From positions 1-42,358 of the IMG/VR virus record IMGVR_UViG_3300022198_003066: a DNA stretch of 42,358 nt; one strand, 5' to 3'. Positions 23,183 to 31,948 of the stretch are shown here, piece after piece. Both the position numbers and the translations under genes were made by a program. Numbering within the stretch: position 1 is the first letter of the stretch; every line of letters starts with the position of its first letter. A model generated the notes under the pieces. That model was not told the DNA's origin, ran no database searches, and saw only the letters and a list, made by a program, of their open reading frames with translations. Source of the stretch: a virus.

Positions 23183-24509
23183 ACTCACTTTGGGACAACG
23201 GCAATTCTTGGAATCTCAAGAACCCGTGATCCTAATGTCTGGCGGCTTCGGCTCCGGCAAGACAACTGCGCTTGCTCTCAAGTTGCTACAACTCAAAGCT
23301 AGCAACCCAAACGTGCCGGGATTGCTTATTTCGCAATCTTACAAGTCACTATGGGCGATCTCGTTCAGACGGTTGATGAGCATTCTGCGACTCAGCTTGC
23401 CAGCGGACAAGATGCCGCAAGTTGTTGATCGTCAAGGTGAATGCTACCTAGACTTTGGAGACGGTGTGCCGGTCTTCCTACGTTCAGCCGTCAACCCGGA
23501 CTCAATCGATGGTCTCGATGTGGGATGGCTTCTAGGTGATGAGCTTAGACACTGGCCACAGCATACTTACGAGGTAGCACTTGGACGTGTGCGCGCAAAG
23601 TGCGACAAGCCGCAAATCGCGTTTGCGTCTACGCCCGAAATGCACTGGATGGCAGAAGAGTTCAACACAAGCAAAAGAGGCAGACAGCTAATCATTGCGC
23701 CAACGTCGCAGAATGAAAAGAACCTAGCGCCGGGCTTTATAGATAATCTCAGATTGAGCTACAGCCCACGATTGCAGAAAGCCGTGATCGACGGTTACTT
23801 CACAATCTTAGAGGGTGCCGTATATGAAGCCCTAGACCCTGATTTCTACAATTCTAATCACGCGATAGAGTACAACCCAAAACGATACTTGGACCGCAAG
23901 ACCTATCTAGCGGTAGATCCCGGTTTTAGACGTAGCGCGTATCTTTGGATTCATGAAGTTGCGCCTATGGAATGGGTCGTCTTTGATCAAGTGATGCCGG
24001 AACACATGTCAGACGCTCAGTGTGTTGAAATGGTAAATAACAGAGGTTGGCCGATTGACGAGATATGGTGCGACCCAGCCGCCGACAATACTCAATCCGC
24101 AATTGGGATTGATACGGTTACAATGCTGCGCGGTATCAGAACGAGATCACGCACACCGATTCGATACATCACAGGAATCTTCCGCGCGATTCCGTTTGGT
24201 GTTGATAAGACCAGAACGCTACTGGGTGATCAGAATCTCAAATCGCCCATCAGAATCAAATTCGCAAAACGCCTAGAAGACATGGAAAGGTCAAAGGCTC
24301 GCGGCATTGTGCGAGACTTGCTAGGATACCGGTATCCCGAAATGAAACACGGGCAACCGGTAGGAAACCTACCATTCAAAGACGGACTTACAGATCACAG
24401 CGTTGATGCGCTGCGTTATTGGGCGGTGGGTATGTGGCTCACTTCGGGATTGAGAGAACTTGATCCCATAATGAAAACAACAAACACAGGCTACAAGGTG
24501 GCAGCATGA
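23157..24509 (+). CDS. Terminase large subunit
   Basis: The 450-residue packaging motor is taken from the ATG at 23157; a TTG at 23142 is also possible, and neither has a clear ribosome site, so coupling to the small subunit is likely. The ATPase has Walker A GGFGSGKT (29-36) and Walker B WLLGDE with D128 and E129. The RNase H-like nuclease has D254 (LAVDPGF), D306 (IWCDPAAD) and D413/D417 (DHSVDALRYW). It cuts concatemers and drives DNA into the prohead with ATP. The length is normal for a compact terminase. It ends in an ATGA overlap. Confidence 0.93.
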   Translation: MKISVPKSKLTLGQRQFLESQEPVILMSGGFGSGKTTALALKLLQLKASNPNVPGLLISQSYKSLWAISFRRLMSILRLSLPADKMPQVVDRQGECYLDFGDGVPVFLRSAVNPDSIDGLDVGWLLGDELRHWPQHTYEVALGRVRAKCDKPQIAFASTPEMHWMAEEFNTSKRGRQLIIAPTSQNEKNLAPGFIDNLRLSYSPRLQKAVIDGYFTILEGAVYEALDPDFYNSNHAIEYNPKRYLDRKTYLAVDPGFRRSAYLWIHEVAPMEWVVFDQVMPEHMSDAQCVEMVNNRGWPIDEIWCDPAADNTQSAIGIDTVTMLRGIRTRSRTPIRYITGIFRAIPFGVDKTRTLLGDQNLKSPIRIKFAKRLEDMERSKARGIVRDLLGYRYPEMKHGQPVGNLPFKDGLTDHSVDALRYWAVGMWLTSGLRELDPIMKTTNTGYKVAA

Positions 24510-24826
24510 AGTTTACAAAGTTACACGGTACACTGAAACTGGTTTCTAATAATTCTCAAACTGAGATCTCTTTCGAGGGCGCGCGTGTTCCTGATAGGAT
24601 AGAAGAGATCCCGGAATACGTAGCGCAGCAAATCAGAGAACCGCTTCTCGGATTGAGAAACGAAGTGGTCGAGAGATTAGAGACGAAGATCGATGAATTA
24701 GAAAACATGCTTTCGCAAAGTGACATCTACATAGAGACGCTAGAAAAGAAGCTAGATGAGCAAGGCTCAAGCAAGCGACGCAAAACGACACAGCCCAAAG
24801 CGGCGCAAGTTGCACCGCAAGCCTGA
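24506..24826 (+). CDS. Small coiled-coil protein between terminase and portal
   Basis: The 106-residue product starts in the ATGA overlap with the terminase gene. Residues 45-90 form a coiled coil (RNEVVERLETKIDELENML, then YIETLEKKLDEQ), and the tail is basic and Ala/Pro-rich. No family is recognised. A role in packaging or portal assembly is suggested by position only. Confidence 0.5.
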   Translation: MKFTKLHGTLKLVSNNSQTEISFEGARVPDRIEEIPEYVAQQIREPLLGLRNEVVERLETKIDELENMLSQSDIYIETLEKKLDEQGSSKRRKTTQPKAAQVAPQA

Positions 24827-24836
24827 GAGGTAGACC

Positions 24837-26501
24837 ATGCTCTTTGAGCCATTCGCAGAACAGGAAATCAACAAGCAGGTTCGTAAAGCAAAAGCGTACA
24901 ACCATGCGCAGATGCGTAAGATGTACGAATTAGCGATTGAATACGCGGAGAATAAGCAATTCGACGACACTAGGCAGGAACTCAGATTGAGATTCCCTAG
25001 CTCTATGATCGGCGACGCTGGACAGGAAATTTTCCCATGCACGATCCCGCTAACCGAACGCTATCTTGCTGAAGCGGCGACTGCTTACAACAAGCCTGTA
25101 TTGCGAACGCTCAAAGAGCCGGACGGTTCAGAATCGGATTTCTCGCGAGAACAAACCGCGATTCTTCAACGTGCTCTAGCTGAATCAACCTACGACGAAG
25201 TGATGCACCAAAACGAACGTCTCTCAGTTCTACTAGGTACATCGTGCGTGTGGTATCAAGCGAAGCATGGCAAATTGAGACCGGTCATTGTGCTACCGCA
25301 TGATGTGTATCCAATTGCGCCAGACGATCCCGCGTTTATGGATCCAGCCGATCCAGCCGACTACCACGGGTTTTGCGTGGAATTGTTCTATCAGAATGAA
25401 GACGTGAGCAAGTCTCAAAAGCGGACGTTTGCAATGATAACGCCGCAAGAGACTGTGTTCTACACAGGCCGCGCGCCGGATGAACTCGACAAAGTCATTT
25501 CGAGACATCCAAATCCCTACGCGTGGGATCACGTAGAACCAAGCGTAGATTCTCAGATTGACCCGCAAGCCAAAGTCCAGCCGGGGCAGATGCTCACCTT
25601 TTGGCATAGGCGCAAACCATTAGGCGAACTAATCATCCACACAGATCCCGAAGTGGTTTTAGCAAATCGCGAAATCAATATCATGTGGTCGGTGTTGTTC
25701 GACAACGTGCGATTCCAAGGACACGCGGTACCGGTTAAGCGGGTGATGAACCCTAGTGATCCCAAATCGAAACAGCGACACGGCGTGCGGTTCCCGGTCG
25801 TTATGGACATCAACGAATCGTTCGACATGGTTAGCGCCGCGACGAACTACACCGAACAAGTTCAATTGATTCAATCGTTTATGAAGAACTTAGCTGTCTC
25901 AAAACGATTATCGCCAAACGATTTCAACATGGATCAATCGATCCCTGGATCGGGCTTCTCTAAGTACGTTGACATGTTGCCAAAGCTAGAAGCACGTGAG
26001 GAACGGATTCGCAGATTGACGCATCTTGAGAAGCATGAAGCCTGGCCGCGTATCTTCGCGGTGTTGTCTCACTTGGGGATTCTAAGCAAAGACGCGTCGC
26101 GGCTAATTATGGATGTGAAGTTTGCGAACGTTGAACTCTTCCAGAACGTCTACGAACAAGCGAAGCAAATTCAGACAGACGTTTCCTACAACCTCACAAC
26201 GCCCGCGCATCTCTACGCGGAGAAGCACGGCGTTTCACTAAATGAAGCGATTGAGCAAATTGAGAAGAACGTTGAAATCAATACACAATTCGCACCGCAA
26301 CCGGCAAACCAAACGCCAGCACAGGCCAACCTTGAAGGCATGATCAATCCCGAAACGGGACAGCCAATGATGGAAGGTGAACAACCTCAACAGCAACAAC
26401 CTCAACAGCAACAACCTCAACAACAGCAAGCGGGGCGCTTTGGTGATCTTATTCGCAGAACGAGATCAAACCGTCTACCGTTTGAACCGGTGGATCGCTA
26501 A
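24837..26501 (+). CDS. Portal protein
   Basis: The 554-residue product follows the terminase genes and starts at an ATG after TGAGAGGTAGACC. The N-terminal ENKQFDDTRQELRLRFPSS region, the middle LPHDVYPIAPDDP segment and a long helical region fit portal proteins that form the 12-subunit channel for DNA entry and exit. The C-terminus has a glutamine/proline tract encoded by three 15-base repeats (26385-26429), an expandable tail not needed for the core fold. Identity rests on size, order and general pattern rather than one diagnostic motif. Confidence 0.78.
   Translation: MLFEPFAEQEINKQVRKAKAYNHAQMRKMYELAIEYAENKQFDDTRQELRLRFPSSMIGDAGQEIFPCTIPLTERYLAEAATAYNKPVLRTLKEPDGSESDFSREQTAILQRALAESTYDEVMHQNERLSVLLGTSCVWYQAKHGKLRPVIVLPHDVYPIAPDDPAFMDPADPADYHGFCVELFYQNEDVSKSQKRTFAMITPQETVFYTGRAPDELDKVISRHPNPYAWDHVEPSVDSQIDPQAKVQPGQMLTFWHRRKPLGELIIHTDPEVVLANREINIMWSVLFDNVRFQGHAVPVKRVMNPSDPKSKQRHGVRFPVVMDINESFDMVSAATNYTEQVQLIQSFMKNLAVSKRLSPNDFNMDQSIPGSGFSKYVDMLPKLEAREERIRRLTHLEKHEAWPRIFAVLSHLGILSKDASRLIMDVKFANVELFQNVYEQAKQIQTDVSYNLTTPAHLYAEKHGVSLNEAIEQIEKNVEINTQFAPQPANQTPAQANLEGMINPETGQPMMEGEQPQQQQPQQQQPQQQQAGRFGDLIRRTRSNRLPFEPVDR
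26385..26429 (+). repeat. Three 15-base repeats in the portal gene tail
   Basis: CCTCAACAGCAACAA is repeated at 26385-26399 and 26400-26414, with a permuted third copy at 26415-26429. It encodes a Pro-Gln tract. Such repeats change length by slippage. Confidence 0.7.
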
Positions 26502-26747
26502 ATGTCATTTCACGATTTGCTACATGACGAAGTCGATATCCTAGAAGACTTGATGGACGAATCGAAAGAGATCGTCGAGCGTGTGATCAAAGAGCAAATT
26601 GAGAAGGCGCTTTTAGATACCGGAGATGTGACTTCAGCAATGGAGCAAGTTGCGATGGCGGTAGAGGAAGAACTAACAGATCTGACAACGAAAGCCTATG
26701 AGACCGGCGCAAGCTTCGCCAGACTCAGAATGAGATACGACAGATGA
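26502..26747 (+). CDS. Small acidic head-region protein, 81 aa
   Basis: The ATG directly follows the portal stop codon. The product is acidic and helical throughout (DEVDILEDLMDESKEIVERV). The family is not recognised. It overlaps the next gene by four bases (ATGA). It could assist head assembly. Confidence 0.5.
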   Translation: MSFHDLLHDEVDILEDLMDESKEIVERVIKEQIEKALLDTGDVTSAMEQVAMAVEEELTDLTTKAYETGASFARLRMRYDR

Positions 26748-27244
26748 AGATAGAAGTTCGCACAAATGAACTTGAACTAGAGGCGCGGTCGTTGTTGGCG
26801 TTCCCTTCGCCTTTCTGGATTCGCGTTGCCAAAGTCGCAGAACGCTCTATCATCTCGAACATCGTAAACCGTAAACAAGCGGACGGATCACCGATCAAGC
26901 GTAACGCTCAAACAACGCTTGATCGCAAAAGAAGACTTCAACGTGGATCTAGGTCATTAGTTGATGATCCTATTTCGCATAGGTTCATTCAGAAAGGCAA
27001 CGGATCGTACCGACCGATCGCCTTCACTAAAACCCGCTCTACAACAGGCTACACGGGTGTTGTCGTAGGTTTCTCAAATGAAGACGCAAAAGACATAGGG
27101 TTGATACTTCAGCGACGCGGGTACACTGGATGGTTTGCCGTTTCTAAAAAGGGAATGGAAGCGATCTCTAAGTTGTACATGGTTCAGATTGAGAAGTCGC
27201 TCAACAGAGTTGCTAAGAAGATCAACAACAAGAAACCGAGGTAA
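26744..27244 (+). CDS. Putative virion morphogenesis / tail-completion protein
   Basis: The 166-residue basic product shows the pattern of phage virion morphogenesis proteins: SIISNIVNRKQADGSPIKRN (residues 37-56), then a Thr/Lys segment and a SLVDDP-like turn, with a basic helical C-terminus. This pattern resembles the Mu gpG-type and tail-completion group, which join head and tail. The gene order (portal, this gene, MuF-like gene) is consistent. Assignment is by pattern only. Confidence 0.5.
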   Translation: MKIEVRTNELELEARSLLAFPSPFWIRVAKVAERSIISNIVNRKQADGSPIKRNAQTTLDRKRRLQRGSRSLVDDPISHRFIQKGNGSYRPIAFTKTRSTTGYTGVVVGFSNEDAKDIGLILQRRGYTGWFAVSKKGMEAISKLYMVQIEKSLNRVAKKINNKKPR

Positions 27245-27247
27245 AGC

Positions 27248-28006
27248 GTGGCAAGATACGACGAAATCTTTCAAACGTTGGTCGAGCGTGCGATTTCGCA
27301 AGGTGGGATCGATGTTGAAACCTTCATGCGCCGCGCTATTCAATCGGGAATGAGTGAAGACGTGCTGATGAGTCTACTTGAAGAAGACCTTCTAAACGAC
27401 GGTCCCATATTCGGAAAGTACGTAAGAAGCATGGTAGGCGCGGCGCGTTCGTCAGTCATGGCAGCGGAACGACAAGGCGAGACGATTAGTTACCTAGTGA
27501 GTGATCCAGAAGTTCGCGAATTGCTACGCGATCTAGATATTGAAGAAGTCGCAGAATCGGCTTTAGCTAACGCAGATCCCGAACTATCCGAACAAGTAGA
27601 AGCGGCGATCGCTGGTAACGTTGAATACACTTGGATCGCGACACTCATGAAAACGTGTCACGTCTGCTTACCTCTACACGGTCAAACGCGGTCGATGTTA
27701 GAGTGGCGCGAAATGGGAAAGACGCCAGACACCATCCATCAATTGCAAGGTTGGGACTCTACGTGCAAGTGTCGTTTGGTTCCGGTCTCAATGGCAGAAT
27801 CTCAATCTGAACTACAACAACCGCTTTACCGCGAGAAGTTAGAAACAGCAACAGGACTCAAAGGAAGCAAGAAAACAAGGCGTCGAGTTTCACAAACGAA
27901 CCTCGACAAGTCAGAAGAAGCGGTAAATGAGGCAATGAAAACTAGCGAGGGTAGACGTACCGTGCGCATTATGGGACAAGCTAACAGGGAGACTAATGAT
28001 GGCTGA
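27248..28006 (+). CDS. Minor head protein, Mu gpF-like
   Basis: A GTG start follows CCGAGGTAAAGC. The 252-residue product has a helical first half and then the hallmark of Mu F-type head morphogenesis proteins: TWIATLMKTCHVCLPLHGQT with paired cysteines, and GWDSTCKCRLVPV. The Cys and His residues may bind metal. These proteins lie inside or at the vertex of the prohead, near the portal. The C-terminal 70 residues are basic and may contact DNA. Its end overlaps a 39-codon frame by eight bases. Confidence 0.75.
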   Translation: MARYDEIFQTLVERAISQGGIDVETFMRRAIQSGMSEDVLMSLLEEDLLNDGPIFGKYVRSMVGAARSSVMAAERQGETISYLVSDPEVRELLRDLDIEEVAESALANADPELSEQVEAAIAGNVEYTWIATLMKTCHVCLPLHGQTRSMLEWREMGKTPDTIHQLQGWDSTCKCRLVPVSMAESQSELQQPLYREKLETATGLKGSKKTRRRVSQTNLDKSEEAVNEAMKTSEGRRTVRIMGQANRETNDG

Positions 28007-28118
28007 CAGTGAAAATGTTGAATCTCAAGACGAAACTCCAGTTTCTGAAGCGGGAGAAGAGTCGCAAACTGAACAAGTCGAATATCGACATGGACTACCT
28101 AGAAAGCGTAAGATTTGA
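27999..28118 (+). CDS. Small 39-aa protein between gpF-like and methyltransferase genes
   Basis: The ATG follows AACAGGGAGACTA, giving GGGAG as ribosome site. The product is acidic for 30 residues and ends in a basic LPRKRKI. It overlaps the gpF-like gene by eight bases and the methyltransferase start by four (TTGA). This double overlap and the ribosome site suggest a real coupled gene, perhaps serving to bring ribosomes to the TTG start downstream. Confidence 0.5.
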   Translation: MADSENVESQDETPVSEAGEESQTEQVEYRHGLPRKRKI

Positions 28119-29767
28119 ACAATATCGAAGAAATCTCAATTTCAGAATTATCCTTTGATCCGTCAAATGTTCGCAGACACAGCAACCGCAACATTGACGC
28201 GATCAAGGATAGCCTGAACGCGTTTGGTCAACAGCGACCGATCTTGGTTGATCGTCGTGGTGTCGTGCTTGCCGGCAACGGAACCATGGCAGCGGCTAAG
28301 GCGTTAGGCTGGCAGACCATTCGCGTTTTGAGATCTGAACTAGAAGGCGCGGAAGCTATCGCCTATGCGATAGCAGACAACCGAACCGCTGAATTAGCAG
28401 AATGGGATCAAGAGGGTTTGCTTCGGCAACTCAACGCGCTACAGATAGAGAGTGAAGACCTTTTCAACGCGTCCGGGTTTGAGATGTCAGACCTTGACGC
28501 GTTGATCTCAGATCTAGATGAGAGGTTAGACGATGCCGAAGCATTCCAAGAAGACGACCAAAATGGGATCGAAGAAGACTGGGACCAAAGCCCCGACATC
28601 GTACAAGCCCAAACTCAGAAAGGGGAAGTGATCGAAATAGGCTCACAGACGGTCGTCTGTGCTGACTGTATCGAAACGATATCACAACTCCCTGACAACT
28701 CTGTCGACTCAATTTGCACCGATCCTCCCTATGGGATCGGCTTCATGGGGAAGGGCTGGGATTGCTCCGTACCTGGCTCAGACTTCGCACAACAAGCGTT
28801 TCGCGTTTTGAAACCTGGCGGACATATCGTAGCTTTCGCCGCAACGCGTACCGTTCACCGTCTAACCGTCGCACTTGAAGACGCGGGTTTTGAGATTCGC
28901 GATTTGATATCGTGGCTTCAATGGCAAGGCTTCCCGAAATCAATGGACATCTCAAAAGCGTTTGACGCGTCTGTAGGCGCGGAGCGTGAGGTTTTGCAAA
29001 CTAAGACAGGACCGAAGCCGGGCACGCATGGCGGCTCAGGTAAGTACGGACACGGCGAAGATCGAAGCATCACAGCGCCAGCGTCCGATCTTGCGAAACA
29101 ATGGAACGGGTGGGGGACTGCTTTGAAGCCAGCGCAAGAACCCGCGATCCTAGCACGCAAACCGCTAGAGGGTACGCTTGTCGATAACTTCTCAAAATGG
29201 GGCGTCGGTGGTTTGAACATAGACGCAACGCGGATCCCATTTGGAGATCCAGCGTGGCCCGGTCCGCAAGGACATGAAGACCTAGACGCAAAGCAACGGC
29301 AACAAAGCACGCCAAGTATCAATGTGAGATCAACCGCACCGGGTCAGGTTTACGATATGTTCAAAGAGAATGGACGTTGGCCAGCGAACATTTACTACTG
29401 CCCAAAGCCGTCGCGAAACGAAAAAGAAGAAGGCTGCGATGATCTCCAAGGAATGAGTGGTGCTGATGCAGTGAGTCGCAAAGAGGGATCTGCCGGTATG
29501 AACAACCCGCGCGCGGGTGCTGGACGAACCGCGTCGCACGTTGCGAATCATCACCCAACCGTGAAGCCTGTTAACCTCATGCGGTGGTTGTTGCGTCTCA
29601 TTACGCCAAAGGGCGGCAAGGTCTTAGAGCCGTTTGCCGGTAGCGGCACAACGCTTGTCGCAGCACAGCTAGAGGGCTTTTCATGCTACGGCATAGAGCG
29701 CGAACCGTCCTATTGTGATATTATACGGGCAAGGGTAAAACATGCCGTGGGGGATCACGATGTTTAG
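28115..29767 (+). CDS. ParB-like domain fused to DNA methyltransferase
   Basis: The 550-residue protein starts at a TTG overlapping the 39-aa gene. Residues 1-110 form a ParB/Srx-type domain (ISELSFDPSNVRRHS, QQRPILVD, VLAGNGTMAAAKALG, then AIADNRTAE). Residues 170-550 form an amino-methyltransferase with the DPPY motif first (203-206) and the FAGSG AdoMet motif last (507-511), the beta-class order for N6-adenine or N4-cytosine methylases. It probably modifies phage DNA against restriction. Its place inside the head operon means methylation would occur late, before or during packaging. The target sequence is unknown. Confidence 0.88.
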   Translation: MNNIEEISISELSFDPSNVRRHSNRNIDAIKDSLNAFGQQRPILVDRRGVVLAGNGTMAAAKALGWQTIRVLRSELEGAEAIAYAIADNRTAELAEWDQEGLLRQLNALQIESEDLFNASGFEMSDLDALISDLDERLDDAEAFQEDDQNGIEEDWDQSPDIVQAQTQKGEVIEIGSQTVVCADCIETISQLPDNSVDSICTDPPYGIGFMGKGWDCSVPGSDFAQQAFRVLKPGGHIVAFAATRTVHRLTVALEDAGFEIRDLISWLQWQGFPKSMDISKAFDASVGAEREVLQTKTGPKPGTHGGSGKYGHGEDRSITAPASDLAKQWNGWGTALKPAQEPAILARKPLEGTLVDNFSKWGVGGLNIDATRIPFGDPAWPGPQGHEDLDAKQRQQSTPSINVRSTAPGQVYDMFKENGRWPANIYYCPKPSRNEKEEGCDDLQGMSGADAVSRKEGSAGMNNPRAGAGRTASHVANHHPTVKPVNLMRWLLRLITPKGGKVLEPFAGSGTTLVAAQLEGFSCYGIEREPSYCDIIRARVKHAVGDHDV

Positions 29768-30203
29768 AAACTACGACTGGCAATGTTCAAAGTGCGACGG
29801 CGTAACTGAACACGTGGTCCAGTTCCCGCAAGGCGAGAAGCCGCCTAAGACCATTGTCGATGATTGCTCGCATTGTGAGACAGAGCAAACCTTGTCGCGT
29901 TGTCTCAGTTTGCCTAGCCCGTACATGGGAGAAACCGTAGTAAATCCAATGGTTTCCGGCGGTCGGTTCGATACGGTAGGACGCAAGAAGCTTCCTCCTA
30001 TGCCAACCATGCCGGACGGATTGAACGCAAGCGGCAAGAAAGACTTTTTCAATTCGCGACAATACAAAGACGCCAAGGTGAAACGACAACGCGTGATCAA
30101 AGAGAACCGCGCGAAACAGAAGCGAGCCGCACTGATTAAGAGCGGCGCGAATATCAACATGAGAACAGATCGCCTTCCGGGTGATCCAAACATTCTAGCT
30201 TAG
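29760..30203 (+). CDS. Zinc-ribbon protein, FmdB-like N-terminus
   Basis: ATG 29760 (after GGGGATCACG) is preferred over ATG 29742, as it places the zinc ribbon at the N-terminus as in FmdB-like proteins. The 147-residue product has YDWQCSKC near the start and DDCSHC about 25 residues later, a four-cysteine ribbon. The rest is basic (KVKRQRVIKENRAKQKRAA). It overlaps the methyltransferase end by eight bases. Such small phage proteins may bind nucleic acid; a precise role is unknown. Confidence 0.6.
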   Translation: MFRNYDWQCSKCDGVTEHVVQFPQGEKPPKTIVDDCSHCETEQTLSRCLSLPSPYMGETVVNPMVSGGRFDTVGRKKLPPMPTMPDGLNASGKKDFFNSRQYKDAKVKRQRVIKENRAKQKRAALIKSGANINMRTDRLPGDPNILA

Positions 30204-30214
30204 GAGGCGGGAAC

Positions 30215-30892
30215 ATGAGCGAGCAAGGCAACGCAAAATCCCAGATTGAAAAAGACTTAGATTACTATCGCGGCAAATGGCGCGAAAGCGAACAACGCGT
30301 CGATGAACTATCATCACAGACGCGCAAACTAGAAACGGCGAACAAATCGCAAAGTGAAAAAGAAGAAGCCTTCAGGAACTTAGAATCGCAAATGAGCGAC
30401 ACACTAAGCAAGAAAGACGCAGAACTTGAAAGTCTCAAAGCGAAACTTGCTGAAGTTGAGCAAGCAGAGCGAAGTCGTGTCGCATCTCGATTTGATAATC
30501 TGCCGGAAGCAAACCGCGCAAAGCTTGAGCCGTTGCGCGAGAAGCTAGATCTCAAAGACTGGTCAACGTTGGTTGATCAAGAGGCTGCGCAATTTGAGAA
30601 CGTAGAACCAGAACCAACGCCAGAGGCAGAAGCGCAGATTGCAACGCCGCCACCTGTTGGCGGTGGGATGCGTCGTGCTCCGTCTCGAAATGATTATGAG
30701 CCAACACCGCAAGCTAGCCGCATCCTTGACGAACACCTGATGCGTGATGATAGCATGCTAAGAAGTCTCAGTGTGCGAAAGGACCCTGAGTCGGGACAGA
30801 CGAAATTCTTTGTCCCAGTTCGAGAAATGTATGCTAGGATGCTAAAGAAACCGATCACTAACGTCTCAGCACAAGAGTTTGTGAAGAGGTAA
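30215..30892 (+). CDS. Putative capsid scaffolding protein
   Basis: The ATG follows GGAGGCGGGAAC. Residues 1-90 of this 225-residue product are strongly coiled coil (ESEQRVDELSSQTRKLE and onward), followed by a Pro/Glu/Ala-rich linker (residues 125-165) and a C-terminal 40-residue helical and basic segment that could bind the capsid protein. This build and the position before the capsid genes are typical of scaffolds that shape the prohead and then leave. No protease gene is seen nearby. Confidence 0.62.
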   Translation: MSEQGNAKSQIEKDLDYYRGKWRESEQRVDELSSQTRKLETANKSQSEKEEAFRNLESQMSDTLSKKDAELESLKAKLAEVEQAERSRVASRFDNLPEANRAKLEPLREKLDLKDWSTLVDQEAAQFENVEPEPTPEAEAQIATPPPVGGGMRRAPSRNDYEPTPQASRILDEHLMRDDSMLRSLSVRKDPESGQTKFFVPVREMYARMLKKPITNVSAQEFVKR

Positions 30893-30895
30893 ACC

Positions 30896-31153
30896 ATGGT
30901 TCGCAAGGTTGTTCGATATTGCAAAGTCGGTAGACTGGAACCCAACGTGCGGGAGATCTATCCGTCGCAATATGCGAACAAGCCTTTATATCAACCGGAT
31001 CGCGTGTCTTGTTCTGACGTGAACACTGAGACAGAGACACGGTCTATATACTGCCAGCAATGCGCGGCTCCGATTGAAGATAGTTCCGAATTAGCAGAAT
31101 GTTGGTTTTGCGAATCGGACAACTTTTTAGGTAGAGACTACAACCGTAGATAA
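30896..31153 (+). CDS. Small zinc-ribbon protein, 85 aa
   Basis: It starts three bases after the scaffold stop codon. The C-terminal half has CQQC and CWFC pairs (IYCQQCAAPIEDS, then AECWFCESD), forming a four-cysteine zinc ribbon. The N-terminus is basic. It is the second small Cys-pair protein in the head operon. The function is not known. The dyad motif TCGCA-ATA-TGCGA lies within the gene (30965-30977). Confidence 0.5.
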   Translation: MVRKVVRYCKVGRLEPNVREIYPSQYANKPLYQPDRVSCSDVNTETETRSIYCQQCAAPIEDSSELAECWFCESDNFLGRDYNRR

Positions 31154-31164
31154 GGAGTTTCAAA

Positions 31165-31923
31165 ATGGCATTGACTGCAACTGCCACCCAAGGCTTTGAA
31201 TCCTACCGCAATTTAGATGCGGAAGAGATTCTACTCATTCCCGGAACAGCGGCGACCACGTTCACCCGTGGCGACGCAATTAAGATCACAAACGGCGTTG
31301 CCGCTGTTGCATCGGCTGGAGACGCAGCGATCGGTGTGTGTACCAAATCGGTAACCACGCCAGCAACTAGCGTCGCTTTCCCGCTTCCGACTGGTTATCA
31401 GTACGGACTTGAAGAAAGCCCAGATTCAACACTGATTCCCGTGCAGCTTTTTGCGAGTGCTGGAACACCGTTGTTTCAAGTAACTTTCCAGAACCATTTA
31501 GACATCACTGTGTCTGCTTATTCGTCAGCAACGCCAAGTCTCACTTTGGCAGCGGGCGATAAGACCGGCGCAGACGATGATCTAAACGGCGCGTTGGTTT
31601 ACGTTTACGAAGGACCGGGAATCGGTGAAGTCAACGTGATCACCGACTACGCAAATGGCACAGGCGTTTGCACTTTGGCGCGTAAGTTTGCGACTGATTT
31701 GACCGCTTCTAGCAAGTGTATCATTTTGGGTGGTGAAACCGGCGTCGGTTCTTTTGGCGTTGGCTTCTTCGGACGCTGCGACATTTCATCAGACGGAACC
31801 AAAGTTGACACAGACGACGGAGCGGACAACGGGCCGATCTCAGTTTGCATCGACTATCGCGAAACGGCGGACTTCTTGAAGAATCTCAAGTTGCCTGTCG
31901 GTCGACAAATCAACTTCGGTTAA
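31165..31923 (+). CDS. Putative capsid decoration protein
   Basis: The 252-residue product follows AAGGAGTTTCAAA. It is beta-rich with many Ala, Gly and Thr (NLDAEEILLIPGTAATTFTR at residues 17-36) and has no membrane segment. A gene of this type directly before the major capsid gene is often the head decoration or stabilisation protein. The assignment depends on order and composition. Confidence 0.55.
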   Translation: MALTATATQGFESYRNLDAEEILLIPGTAATTFTRGDAIKITNGVAAVASAGDAAIGVCTKSVTTPATSVAFPLPTGYQYGLEESPDSTLIPVQLFASAGTPLFQVTFQNHLDITVSAYSSATPSLTLAAGDKTGADDDLNGALVYVYEGPGIGEVNVITDYANGTGVCTLARKFATDLTASSKCIILGGETGVGSFGVGFFGRCDISSDGTKVDTDDGADNGPISVCIDYRETADFLKNLKLPVGRQINFG

Positions 31924-31948
31924 GACTCAATTTGAGAGGAGCTAAGAG

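Noticed and set aside
26238-26429. Minus-strand Leu/Arg-rich frame opposite the portal tail
   Set aside because: It comes from the CAACAG repeat read backwards.
28918-29322. Minus-strand frame of 134 codons within the methyltransferase gene
   Set aside because: The plus-strand gene has clear DPPY and FAGSG motifs; the antisense peptide is compositionally odd.
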